DNA from: Prevotella aff. ruminicola Tc2-24
GTDB lineage: Bacteria; Bacteroidota; Bacteroidia; Bacteroidales; Bacteroidaceae
Direction of reading: 5' to 3'
Assembly: GCF_900110895.1 (NCBI RefSeq)
Contig: NZ_FOIQ01000001.1
Coordinates: forward strand, 1 to 64,000
Length of the DNA stretch: 64,000 nucleotides
Shown: positions 37,015 through 44,300 of the stretch, one piece after another
Layout: every line of letters starts with the position of its first letter
Numbering within the stretch: position 1 is the first letter of the stretch
Notes under the pieces: model-generated
What the model was told of the DNA's origin: nothing
What the model saw: only the letters and a program-made list of their open reading frames with translations
The model's database searches: none
Position numbers and translations under genes: made by a program

Positions 37015-38097
37015 CTATAGCGAGTTATACACTTCATCTGTCACAGGTTCACACCACTCGTTGCTTGCTCCATTCTGTACATCTTTATGATACGTCAGAT
37101 GCTGGAACCACGAATCTTTCTGCGCTCCGTGCCAGTGTTTCACCTCGGCAGGGATGGCGATGATGGTGCCGGGAGTCAGCTCTTGCGGCTTCTTGCCCCA
37201 TTCCTGATACCAACCGCGACCTGCAACGCAAATCAATACCTGCACCTGCTTGTGGTGGATGTGCCAGTTGTTGCGGCAGCGGGGCTCGAAAGTGACATTG
37301 GTCATACCATCCTCCATCTGGGCCAGATAGCTGTTGCCGACAAAGAACTGGGCGTATGCTGTGTTGGGCTCACCCTTGGGCCAGACCGAGAAATCAACGG
37401 TCTGCACAGGACTATGGTCCTGTCCGAAGACTGTAGCTAGTGCACAACGAAGCCGTTCAGCTTCGGCTGTTCCTATTTTTGTTTCGAGCAATGCTGGCAT
37501 CTCCATGAGTACCTCATCGCTGACTCCCATGTTTCTGGCTCCTGACACATGGGCTTGCAGTTGTGGTTCGCAGCCAGGTAGGGCAGAGATGGCCGCAATC
37601 GTAATGATCTCACGATCGGCAAACGTCAGGTTGTTGCGAGCGAAGATATCACCAAAAAGGTGCGCCTTCAGATAGTAGTCGGTCTGTGGGGCAAAGGTGT
37701 AAGTAAAAGGTTGCCCTCCGCAGAGCCTGGTCTGCACTTCAGTACCCTGCTTCAGTGCATTGTAGTCTTTCGGTTGTGGGTCGGCCTCGCGGCCTTCATC
37801 TATTCGCAGTCCTGCCTCTGTGCGTTCTTTGATGACCTGTTGCAAGGCGCCTAGTGCGTTCAGTGAACGCGGAAAACCTGTGTAGGCATAGAGCTGAGAC
37901 AGAGCCTCTTTGGACTCGTTCACGGTCAGTCCCTGTTCAAGTCCGTCGTTCAAGGCTGCTTTAAGTCCCTTGATGTCTCCCTTGGCTTCGTTGGCTGCTA
38001 TAGTTACGAGTGCCTGTTGTTTTATTGATAGTGTCATATCCTGTGAAGATGCTGTTGTGGCAAACATGGATGCCAATATTAGAAGAATTTGTTTCAT
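37015..38097 (-). CDS. Secreted CMD (carboxymuconolactone decarboxylase-like) and cupin fusion
   Basis: The product is 360 aa. A signal peptide (MKQILLILASMFATTASSQ) comes first. Two CMD-like helical repeats follow: LNDGLEQGLTVNESKEALSQ, then FADREIITIAAISALPGCEPQL with VHMxNAxxxG-type variants (QAHVSGARNMGVS). Residues ~235-345 are a cupin with RNNWHIHHKQVQVLI and PAEVKHWHGA, which give the His ligands for a metal. It probably acts on small reactive organic compounds in the periplasm. It is 4 bases downstream of the aldo/keto reductase gene. Confidence 0.86.
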   Translation of the reverse strand: MKQILLILASMFATTASSQDMTLSIKQQALVTIAANEAKGDIKGLKAALNDGLEQGLTVNESKEALSQLYAYTGFPRSLNALGALQQVIKERTEAGLRIDEGREADPQPKDYNALKQGTEVQTRLCGGQPFTYTFAPQTDYYLKAHLFGDIFARNNLTFADREIITIAAISALPGCEPQLQAHVSGARNMGVSDEVLMEMPALLETKIGTAEAERLRCALATVFGQDHSPVQTVDFSVWPKGEPNTAYAQFFVGNSYLAQMEDGMTNVTFEPRCRNNWHIHHKQVQVLICVAGRGWYQEWGKKPQELTPGTIIAIPAEVKHWHGAQKDSWFQHLTYHKDVQNGASNEWCEPVTDEVYNSL

Positions 38098-38101
38098 AGA
38101 G

Positions 38102-38950
38102 TTATCCGTAATTTTGGATGAGATATTTCACGAACTGTGGGTCACCGAAATTTCTGGTACCTGCGTCGTGCTGGTTCATAGCGGCAATCTGAGCCATATC
38201 GTCATCACTCAGCGAGAAGTCGAAGATGTCGATGTTCTGCGCCATGCGCTCCTTATGACTCGACTTGGGAATGGCCACGATGCCGCGCTGGGTAAGCCAA
38301 CGAAGAGCTACCTGAGCAGCTGTCTTATTGTACTTGGCACCGATAGTAGCCAGCAATTCACTCTTCACGATGCCGTCCGTGCCTTGTCCACCGAGCGGGT
38401 ACCAGGCCATCATCTTAGTGCCAAATTCGCCATGAACAGGCTCTATTCCTGTTTGCTGAGAGAGGGTATTGCACTCCAACTGGTTCACCATCGGCTTCAC
38501 CTCCACATAGTGGGCAAAGTCGAAGAAGCGGCCAGCCTGGAAGTTGCTTACGCCGATGGCGCGAACCTTACCAGCACGATAGGCCTTCTCCATTGCCCGC
38601 CATGTGCCGAACACGTCGCCATAGGCCTGATGGATGAGCAGCAGATCGATATATTCCGTCTGCAACTTGCGCAGGCTTTCATCGATGCTTTTGGCTGCTT
38701 TCTCTTCACCGGCATTGGATATCCATACCTTCGTCACCAAGAACAGATCCTCGCGCTTCAGTCCACTCTTGCGCCAGGCATTGCCCACACCTTCTTCGTT
38801 CTGGTAGGCCTGTGCCGTATCTATCAGGCGATAGCCTACGCTCAAAGCATCCGTCACGCAACGCTCACACTCGTCAGGGCTTACCAGAAACACACCGTAG
38901 CCCAAAGTCGGCATCTGAACGCCGTTATATAGTTTAATGTACTCCATCAT
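38102..38950 (-). CDS. Aldo/keto reductase
   Basis: The product is 282 aa, NADPH-dependent and cytoplasmic. The catalytic tetrad is visible in order: YRLIDTAQAYQNE (Asp, Tyr), LVTKVWIS (Lys) and LLIHQAYGD (His). The C-terminal nucleotide-binding segment is AIPKSSHKERMAQN. The family reduces aldehydes and ketones such as methylglyoxal. A second Met lies at the very start (MMEY), so the start could be 38950 or 38947. It lies 9 bases downstream of the flavodoxin gene and 4 bases upstream of the CMD-cupin gene. Confidence 0.93.
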   Translation of the reverse strand: MMEYIKLYNGVQMPTLGYGVFLVSPDECERCVTDALSVGYRLIDTAQAYQNEEGVGNAWRKSGLKREDLFLVTKVWISNAGEEKAAKSIDESLRKLQTEYIDLLLIHQAYGDVFGTWRAMEKAYRAGKVRAIGVSNFQAGRFFDFAHYVEVKPMVNQLECNTLSQQTGIEPVHGEFGTKMMAWYPLGGQGTDGIVKSELLATIGAKYNKTAAQVALRWLTQRGIVAIPKSSHKERMAQNIDIFDFSLSDDDMAQIAAMNQHDAGTRNFGDPQFVKYLIQNYG

Positions 38951-38959
38951 TTTCTGTTC

Positions 38960-39562
38960 TTAGTATCCAAGTCCTTTAATCCATTTTTCTACTTTCGCCC
39001 GTTCTGTGCGCACCTCGTGACCGTAGATACTAAAGCCCTTCTGAACGTAAGCATCAGGGAAGGCTTCTTTTACGTCCTCTACGCAATTGGCCAGTCCGCT
39101 ACCCTCATGGGTGGTAAAGGGAATAATGGTCTTGCCCTTGAGGTGGTTCGCATGCTTCTTGAAGAAGGTAAACATCACCTGCGGATAGGTGCCCCACCAT
39201 ACGGGACCGCCGATGAACACGGTGTCGTAGGGAGTTAAGTCCACATCTCCTTCATACTCGGGCATTTCGCCATTCTTGGCTTCTTCCTGTGCCAGTTTGA
39301 TGAGCGGGGTATAAGCCATGCCGTCATACTTGTGGGTTACAATTTCGAACTGCTCTGCACCCGTCAGTTCCGTGATGTAATCGGCCACAATCTTCGTGTT
39401 GCCCACCTCGATGTTTCCTACTGCATAGTTGTCTCCTGCATGTGAGAAAAACACCACAATACTCTTACCTTTTTCCATAACTTTCTCCTGTTTTGTGCCG
39501 CCACTGCATGCCGTTGATACAAACAGTGCTATGGTAGCCGTGATGATACTCTTGATGTTCAT
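38960..39562 (-). CDS. Flavodoxin-fold lipoprotein
   Basis: The product is 200 aa. The leader MNIKSIITATIALFVSTAC carries a lipobox, unusual for a flavodoxin, which is normally cytoplasmic. The FMN-binding loop reads VVFFSHAGDNYAVGN, followed by DTVFIGGPVWWGTYP and FTTHEGSG. It begins the redox gene series and diverges from the AraC-type regulator at 39712. A translation start downstream of the leader (MEKGKSIVVFF, near residue 29) would give a cytoplasmic protein and cannot be excluded. Confidence 0.87.
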   Translation of the reverse strand: MNIKSIITATIALFVSTACSGGTKQEKVMEKGKSIVVFFSHAGDNYAVGNIEVGNTKIVADYITELTGAEQFEIVTHKYDGMAYTPLIKLAQEEAKNGEMPEYEGDVDLTPYDTVFIGGPVWWGTYPQVMFTFFKKHANHLKGKTIIPFTTHEGSGLANCVEDVKEAFPDAYVQKGFSIYGHEVRTERAKVEKWIKGLGY

Positions 39563-39588
39563 TGTTGTTTGTAGCTTGATTCCGATGG

Positions 39589-39596
39589 CAAAGTTA
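39589..39596 (-). promoter_or_regulatory. -7 box of the flavodoxin operon
   Basis: On the minus strand the bases read TAACTTTG, matching TAnnTTTG, 26 bases upstream of the flavodoxin start. The 149-base divergent region with araC should hold the regulator's sites. Confidence 0.55.
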
Positions 39597-39684
39597 CGAT
39601 AATTGCTCTATACTTATGTTTCACAAAATACGTCACGATTTTCACTTTTTGCATAAATCGTTCGTTTTTGTTTAAAATATAATG

Positions 39685-39692
39685 TACTTTTG
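39685..39692 (+). promoter_or_regulatory. -7 box of the AraC-type regulator gene
   Basis: TACTTTTG matches TAnnTTTG. It lies over the upstream in-frame start at 39682, so the ATG at 39712 is used, giving a ~15-20 base leader. Confidence 0.55.
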
Positions 39693-39711
39693 CATTGTTA
39701 AATCATGCAAT

Positions 39712-40527
39712 ATGAAGATGGACTTTCACTATTCCACAGATTTCTTTGGGATGAATGCCCCAGAGTTGAGTCATACCTGTATGCATCTGCTCTGTACGGC
39801 AGGGGAGGGAAGCTTTGTGTTCAATGAGCGCTGCTACCACATTACGAAGAATGATCTGGTGGTGACACCAACACCTGGGAGGGTGAGGAACCTGGCTGCG
39901 CATACTGGCATGAAAGTGGAATGGTTCGCAGCTGATAATAGATTGCTGCAGAATCTTTTGCCGTCGAACAACTATAGTATCGGTGGAAGTATCTCGTTGA
40001 GTCAGGACCCTGTTATCAGACTTACCGACGAGCAGGCACAGCATCTGTTGCAGGACTTCCACCGTTTGCGCGACCGCATGGAAGACCGTCACCTGCAGTT
40101 CTATCGTGAACTGATGGGAAGTCTCTGTCTGACGATGATGTACGACATCTTCGAGGCACATGCCCAACGCGATGCCTCTGACACGCATACCGACCGTACG
40201 ACCTATATCGTGAAACAGCTGATGGCTCTGCTTGCCACGGGCATCAGTCGCACGGAGCGTGATGTGAGCTACTATGCCGAGCGACTGAACGTGTCGCCCA
40301 AATACCTGTCGGCCACGATCAAGCGTGTGACGGGCCGTAGCGTCACCTCGTATATCGATCGTCACACCATACCCATCCTAAAAGACTATTTGAATAATGA
40401 ACGGCTGTCGCTCACCCAGATTGCCGACAGCATGAATTTCTCGTCGCTCTCTTACTTCAGTCGCTATTGCTCGAAACACCTGGGGCAGTCGCCTAGTGAG
40501 TACAGACAGAGCCTTCAGCCGAAGTGA
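39712..40527 (+). CDS. AraC family transcriptional regulator
   Basis: The product is 271 aa. A cupin-like N-terminal sensing domain (residues ~1-150) precedes a C-terminal double helix-turn-helix: DVSYYAERLNVSPKYLSATIKRVTG and LSLTQIADSMNFSSLSYFSRYCSKHLGQSPSEYR in part. It diverges from the flavodoxin/aldo-keto reductase/CMD/hydrolase series and likely activates it in response to a small reactive compound, by analogy with YqhC-YqhD/DkgA in E. coli. That analogy is inference. Confidence 0.92.
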   Translation: MKMDFHYSTDFFGMNAPELSHTCMHLLCTAGEGSFVFNERCYHITKNDLVVTPTPGRVRNLAAHTGMKVEWFAADNRLLQNLLPSNNYSIGGSISLSQDPVIRLTDEQAQHLLQDFHRLRDRMEDRHLQFYRELMGSLCLTMMYDIFEAHAQRDASDTHTDRTTYIVKQLMALLATGISRTERDVSYYAERLNVSPKYLSATIKRVTGRSVTSYIDRHTIPILKDYLNNERLSLTQIADSMNFSSLSYFSRYCSKHLGQSPSEYRQSLQPK

Positions 40528-40575
40528 TGGGTGGCTCGTATCAGTGGAATCAGCATATTAACAAACAATTAATGA

Positions 40576-40731
40576 ATGATGGCTTACATGAATAGATTTA
40601 CCCAGTCGGATGACTATCGGCGCGATGAGTTGATCCGCATCATCGAGCACGCTGTTGAGAAACTGACTTTATCGGAGTTGGAGGCGTTGTATTACGATAT
40701 GACTACCAAAGCCTATATCAACGACCTTTAA
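40576..40731 (+). CDS. Hypothetical 51-aa protein
   Basis: The frame begins MMAYMNRFTQSDDYRRDE and continues as two amphipathic helices (LIRIIEHAVEKLTLSELEAL, then YYDMTTKAYINDL). It is acidic and soluble with no signal peptide. It lies 48 bases after the AraC gene and 28 bases before the GNAT gene on the same strand. The helical, Leu-patterned sequence looks like a real protein, but I recognise no family. Start could be either of the two adjacent ATGs. Confidence 0.6.
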   Translation: MMAYMNRFTQSDDYRRDELIRIIEHAVEKLTLSELEALYYDMTTKAYINDL

Positions 40732-40759
40732 CCCATGTGATTTGAAAAGAAAGGGATAT

Positions 40760-41233
40760 ATGATCAGAAAAGCAAATAAAAACGATATCGGACGCATCAT
40801 CGACTTGTTGCATCAGGTGGATATGGTGCATCATCGGATACGCCCTGACCTGTTTAAGCCCAATACGACGAAGTATAATGAGCAGGAACTGGAAGCACTC
40901 TTCGGTGACGACAGTAAGCCCGTGTTCGTGTATGACGACGGGGAGGTGCTGGGGCACGCCTTTTGTGTGTTGACAGAGGTGAAGGGCCATCATCTGCTGG
41001 AGGATGTCAAGACATTGTATATCGATGATATCTGTGTCGATGAGAAAGCCCGTGGCAAACATGTTGGGAAGGCACTCTATGAGTATGTACGTGACTATGC
41101 CAAATCAATCGGCTGTCACCATATCACGCTCAACGTCTGGGAGGGGAACGAGCCGGCCTGTGCTTTTTACAGGAACATGGGGATGCGGGTGCAGAAGACC
41201 ACTATGGAGATGATGATCGACCAGACGTCATAG
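40760..41233 (+). CDS. GNAT family N-acetyltransferase
   Basis: The product is 157 aa. The acetyl-CoA-binding segment ICVDEKARGKHVGKALYEYV contains the R-x-x-G-x-G/A pattern, here RGKHVG, followed by the C-terminal motif NEPACAFYRNMGMRVQKTTM. The acceptor is unknown. I start at ATG 40760 rather than an upstream TTG at 40742. It heads a short run of small house-keeping-like genes (YjbQ, MmcQ/YjbR). Confidence 0.9.
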   Translation: MIRKANKNDIGRIIDLLHQVDMVHHRIRPDLFKPNTTKYNEQELEALFGDDSKPVFVYDDGEVLGHAFCVLTEVKGHHLLEDVKTLYIDDICVDEKARGKHVGKALYEYVRDYAKSIGCHHITLNVWEGNEPACAFYRNMGMRVQKTTMEMMIDQTS

Positions 41234-41301
41234 TTCCGCCACATGAGGTGATACGTAGGTAAGATCAATGAAATGAGAGAACCAGACAGGAATATAAGTA
41301 T

Positions 41302-41715
41302 ATGGTACAGCAGATTGAAATAACCCTGAAGCCGAAGCATAGAGGCTTCCACTTGGTGACGAGTGAGATTATGAGCCAGTTGCCAAAGTTACCGAAGACG
41401 GGCATCATGAACATCTTCACGAAACATACCAGTTGTGGACTAAGTATCAATGAGAACTGCGATCCAGATGTGCGTGTGGATATGGAAACCATCTTCAACC
41501 GTCTGGTTCCGGAGAACAGACCGGAATATGAACACACATTGGAAGGTGCCGATGACATGCCTGCCCACGCCAAGTCAACGTTGAGCGGTGTCAGCATCAC
41601 CATTCCCATCACCGATGGTCGTCTGAACCTCGGCACCTGGCAAGGCATATATTTTTGTGAGTATCGGAATTACGGCGGTTCAAGACGATTGGTTGTGACC
41701 ATCATCGGAGAATAG
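41302..41715 (+). CDS. YjbQ family protein (secondary thiamine-phosphate synthase family)
   Basis: The product is 137 aa. Family signatures are NIFTKHTSCGLSINENCDPDV, EGADDMPAHAKSTLSG and GTWQGIYFCEYRNYGGSRR. YjbQ/UPF0047 members can weakly complement thiamine-phosphate synthase loss and otherwise have unclear roles. The length is normal. It sits between the GNAT and MmcQ/YjbR genes. Confidence 0.94.
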   Translation: MVQQIEITLKPKHRGFHLVTSEIMSQLPKLPKTGIMNIFTKHTSCGLSINENCDPDVRVDMETIFNRLVPENRPEYEHTLEGADDMPAHAKSTLSGVSITIPITDGRLNLGTWQGIYFCEYRNYGGSRRLVVTIIGE

Positions 41716-41747
41716 CATTTTTTTTGTTATGAATGATTATTTGAGTT

Positions 41748-42125
41748 ATGAATATAGAACAAGTACGGGAATACGCGTTGTCGCTTTACGGTGTAACAGA
41801 AGACCAACCGTTTGGCGATGATATTATCACCTTCCGCCTGGAGGGCAAGATCTTTCTCTGTCTTTCCTTAGGCAGTGAGAATGATGATATGAAAGACTCT
41901 GCCCCAAGACTGGCATTGAAGTTGTTGCCAGCCAGGAATGAGGAACTAAGAGAACAATGTCCGGCTGTGACACCAGCCTGGCATTGGAATAAGAAGCATT
42001 GGAGCGATGTCTATTATGAACAAGTGGAGGACACGCTTGTGAAAGCATGGATAAAAGAGTCGTATCACCTGGTCGCATCTAAACTCCCCAAAGCTGTTCG
42101 ACAGAAATACGAGTGTCCAACTTGA
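41748..42125 (+). CDS. MmcQ/YjbR family protein
   Basis: The product is 125 aa. The start (MNIEQVREYALSLYGVTEDQPFGDD) and the end (VKAWIKESYHLVASKLPKAV) match the MmcQ/YjbR double-wing fold, often described as DNA-binding though biochemical evidence is thin. In-line with YjbQ 32 bases upstream. The next gene, the transporter/regulator fusion, has its own promoter and operator-like repeat. Confidence 0.92.
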   Translation: MNIEQVREYALSLYGVTEDQPFGDDIITFRLEGKIFLCLSLGSENDDMKDSAPRLALKLLPARNEELREQCPAVTPAWHWNKKHWSDVYYEQVEDTLVKAWIKESYHLVASKLPKAVRQKYECPT

Positions 42126-42158
42126 ATGATTGCTTAACAAATCTTATAAAATGCAAGT

Positions 42159-42180
42159 CGTAACCGAATTGTAACCACCA
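42159..42180 (+). promoter_or_regulatory. PHO-box-like 11-bp direct repeat upstream of the transporter fusion
   Basis: CGTAACCGAAT (42159-42169) and TGTAACCACCA (42170-42180) share GTAACC at an exact 11-base period. OmpR/PhoB-type regulators bind such head-to-tail repeats, one per helical turn. It directly abuts the -33 region of the promoter at 42183-42216. Confidence 0.5.
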
Positions 42181-42182
42181 TT

Positions 42183-42216
42183 TTTGGTGTGTATGACTTT
42201 GTTTTTTGTATCTTTG
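42183..42216 (+). promoter_or_regulatory. Promoter of the transporter fusion gene
   Basis: TTTG (42183-42186) and TATCTTTG (42209-42216) are separated by 22 bases, slightly long. The -7 box lies at an upstream in-frame TTG (42206), so the ATG at 42236 is the start. Confidence 0.6.
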
Positions 42217-42235
42217 CAGAAAAATAAGCAAGGAT

Positions 42236-44194
42236 ATGACGATGGGGTTGTTTTTCAGATTGCTTGGTTCGCTGGCCCTGCTCATCTATGGTATGAAGAC
42301 GATGAGCGACGCCTTGCAGAAAATGGCGGGACCAAGTTTAAGACACATATTAGCCCGTATGACAGGCAATCGGCTGAGTGGCATGCTGACAGGAACGATG
42401 GTGACTTGTGCCGTGCAGTCGTCGTCGGCCACAACGGTCATGACGGTCTCGTTTGTCTCAGCAGGACTGCTCACGTTGGCGCAGGCCATATCAGTCATCA
42501 TGGGTGCCAACATCGGCACGACACTCACGGCATGGATCATGTCGTTGGGATATAATCTTGACCTGACCGCAGTTGTGTTTCCTGCTTTCTTCATCGGCAT
42601 GGTACTCATTTATAAGAAACACCACCGAGTAGCGGGTGATTTTCTTTTCGGACTGGCTTTCCTTTTCTGGTCGCTGGTTATGCTGAGTAGTGTGGGGCGC
42701 GATATGGATCTGGCCCATAATGACGATGTCGTTAACTTCTTCGCCTCATTCGACACAGGCAGCTATCTCACGATCCTTGCTTTTCTGGCGGCCGGCACTG
42801 TTATCACCTGTGTGGTACAGTCATCGGCAGCAGTGATGGCTATCACCATCCTCTTATGCTCTACGGGGGTGTTGCCCATCTATATGGGTGTTGCCCTGGT
42901 GATGGGCGAGAACATCGGCACGACAGCCACAGCCAATCTTGCAGCCCTTGGTGCTGGTACAGAGGCACGACGGGCGGCACTGGCCCATCTGTTGTTCAAC
43001 GTGTTTGGCGTCGTGTGGGTATTGGCAGTATTCTATCCCTTTGTCGATATGGTGTGCAGACTCGTCGGCTATACTCCCTCTATGTCTGGACAGGCCGAGC
43101 GGATACCTGTCGTGCTCGCCATGTTTCACACTTGCTTTAATGTGCTGAACACGATGTTGCTCATCGGGTTGATTCCCCAGATGGAACGCCTTGTCTGTAG
43201 GATCCTTCCTGACATGGCAGTGGCGGAGAAACAGCCTACCACGCTGCACTTCATCAGTGGCGGTGTGATGCAGACTCCTGAGATTGCCATACTTCAGGCG
43301 CAGAAGGAAATCGTTCATTTCTCTGAACGTATGCACAGTATGTTTGGGATGGCGTGCGCTCTGATAGACGAGACGGATAAGAAAGAGATAGAGAGTCAGT
43401 ATGCGCGTATCGAACGCTATGAGACCATAGCTGACAACATGGAGATTGAGATCGCAAAATATCTGGAACAGGTGGGCAATGAGCATCTATCGGACGATTC
43501 AAAAGAAAAGACACGTATCATGCTTCGCCAGATTGGTGAACTGGAATCTATCGGTGATGCCTGTTATAAGATTGCCCGCACTGTGCGCCATCTACGCGAA
43601 GACAAGGAGGACTTTACTGCTGGTCAATATGACAGGATGCACGATTTGCTACGACTGGTGAACGAGGCGATCGTGCAGATGATTGTCGTGGTGAGCGGAC
43701 GGCGTAATGACCTCTCTTTGGCAGACTCTCTTTCCATCGAGGACGACATCAATGAGCTTCGCAACCAACTCAGGAGCGAGACGGTGATGGGGGTTAACTC
43801 GCATCAGTATTCCTATGCACTTGGTACGTTCTATAATGATATCGTATCCGACTGCGAGAAAATCGGCGACTATGTCATGAATATCGTTGAAGCCCGTCTG
43901 GGTAAGCGCCTGCTCAGCTATAACGGCCTGTGCATGAATCTCGACAAAAAAGCGGTGACTGTTGATGGCAATCCCGTCAATCTGACCCGCACCGAGTTTG
44001 ATCTGCTCCAACTGCTTCTGACCAATCGCGGAAATGTACTCTCGCGCAGGCAACTGATGGATACGGTCTGGGCAGGTGTCATCGTGACAGACCATACCAT
44101 CAATGTCAATATCACTCGCTTGCGCAAAAAACTAGGACCATATGCTCAGAACATCATCAGCCGTACAGGTTTCGGATATTTGTTTGAGGAGTAG
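42236..44194 (+). CDS. Na/Pi cotransporter-PhoU-winged-helix fusion protein
   Basis: The product is 652 aa. Residues 1-~325 are a NptA/SLC34-type Na/phosphate cotransporter with two inverted QSS repeats (TCAVQSSSATTVMT at ~58-71 and TCVVQSSAAVMAIT at ~191-204) and GANIGTT/GENIGTT. Residues ~345-555 are a PhoU-like helical domain. Residues ~563-652 are a complete OmpR/PhoB winged helix: LTRTEFDLLQLLL, VLSRRQLMDTVW, recognition helix in DHTINVNITRLRKKL, and the wing IISRTGFGYLF. Transporter-PhoU fusions are common, but a DNA-binding end is not part of that family. It would be a membrane-anchored phosphate-responsive regulator. One uninterrupted frame. Confidence 0.93.
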   Translation: MTMGLFFRLLGSLALLIYGMKTMSDALQKMAGPSLRHILARMTGNRLSGMLTGTMVTCAVQSSSATTVMTVSFVSAGLLTLAQAISVIMGANIGTTLTAWIMSLGYNLDLTAVVFPAFFIGMVLIYKKHHRVAGDFLFGLAFLFWSLVMLSSVGRDMDLAHNDDVVNFFASFDTGSYLTILAFLAAGTVITCVVQSSAAVMAITILLCSTGVLPIYMGVALVMGENIGTTATANLAALGAGTEARRAALAHLLFNVFGVVWVLAVFYPFVDMVCRLVGYTPSMSGQAERIPVVLAMFHTCFNVLNTMLLIGLIPQMERLVCRILPDMAVAEKQPTTLHFISGGVMQTPEIAILQAQKEIVHFSERMHSMFGMACALIDETDKKEIESQYARIERYETIADNMEIEIAKYLEQVGNEHLSDDSKEKTRIMLRQIGELESIGDACYKIARTVRHLREDKEDFTAGQYDRMHDLLRLVNEAIVQMIVVVSGRRNDLSLADSLSIEDDINELRNQLRSETVMGVNSHQYSYALGTFYNDIVSDCEKIGDYVMNIVEARLGKRLLSYNGLCMNLDKKAVTVDGNPVNLTRTEFDLLQLLLTNRGNVLSRRQLMDTVWAGVIVTDHTINVNITRLRKKLGPYAQNIISRTGFGYLFEE

Positions 44195-44210
44195 AGGTGG
44201 TATACTGATG

Positions 44211-44232
44211 TGTTAAATTAATGTTAAATTCT
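44211..44232 (+). promoter_or_regulatory. PHO-box-like 11-bp direct repeat upstream of the MerR gene
   Basis: TGTTAAATTAA (44211-44221) is followed directly by TGTTAAATTCT (44222-44232), nine identical bases repeated at an 11-base period. It lies 10 bases upstream of the -33 region of the next promoter. It is the arrangement expected for a PhoB-type dimer site. Confidence 0.6.
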
Positions 44233-44241
44233 TTGTTTCTC

Positions 44242-44274
44242 TTGACTCGTCCCTAAGGGAAGGTTATAACTTTG
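44242..44274 (+). promoter_or_regulatory. MerR-type promoter/operator of the 44301 gene
   Basis: TTG (44242-44244) and TAACTTTG (44267-44274) are 22 bases apart, longer than usual. The spacer contains the inverted repeat TCCCT-A-AGGGA (44250-44260) followed by AGGTTA. MerR regulators act on promoters with overlong spacers and a dyad between the two elements, so this looks like an autoregulatory operator. Confidence 0.6.
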
Positions 44275-44300
44275 TAATCGCTTAGCAAATTATCGCGCGA

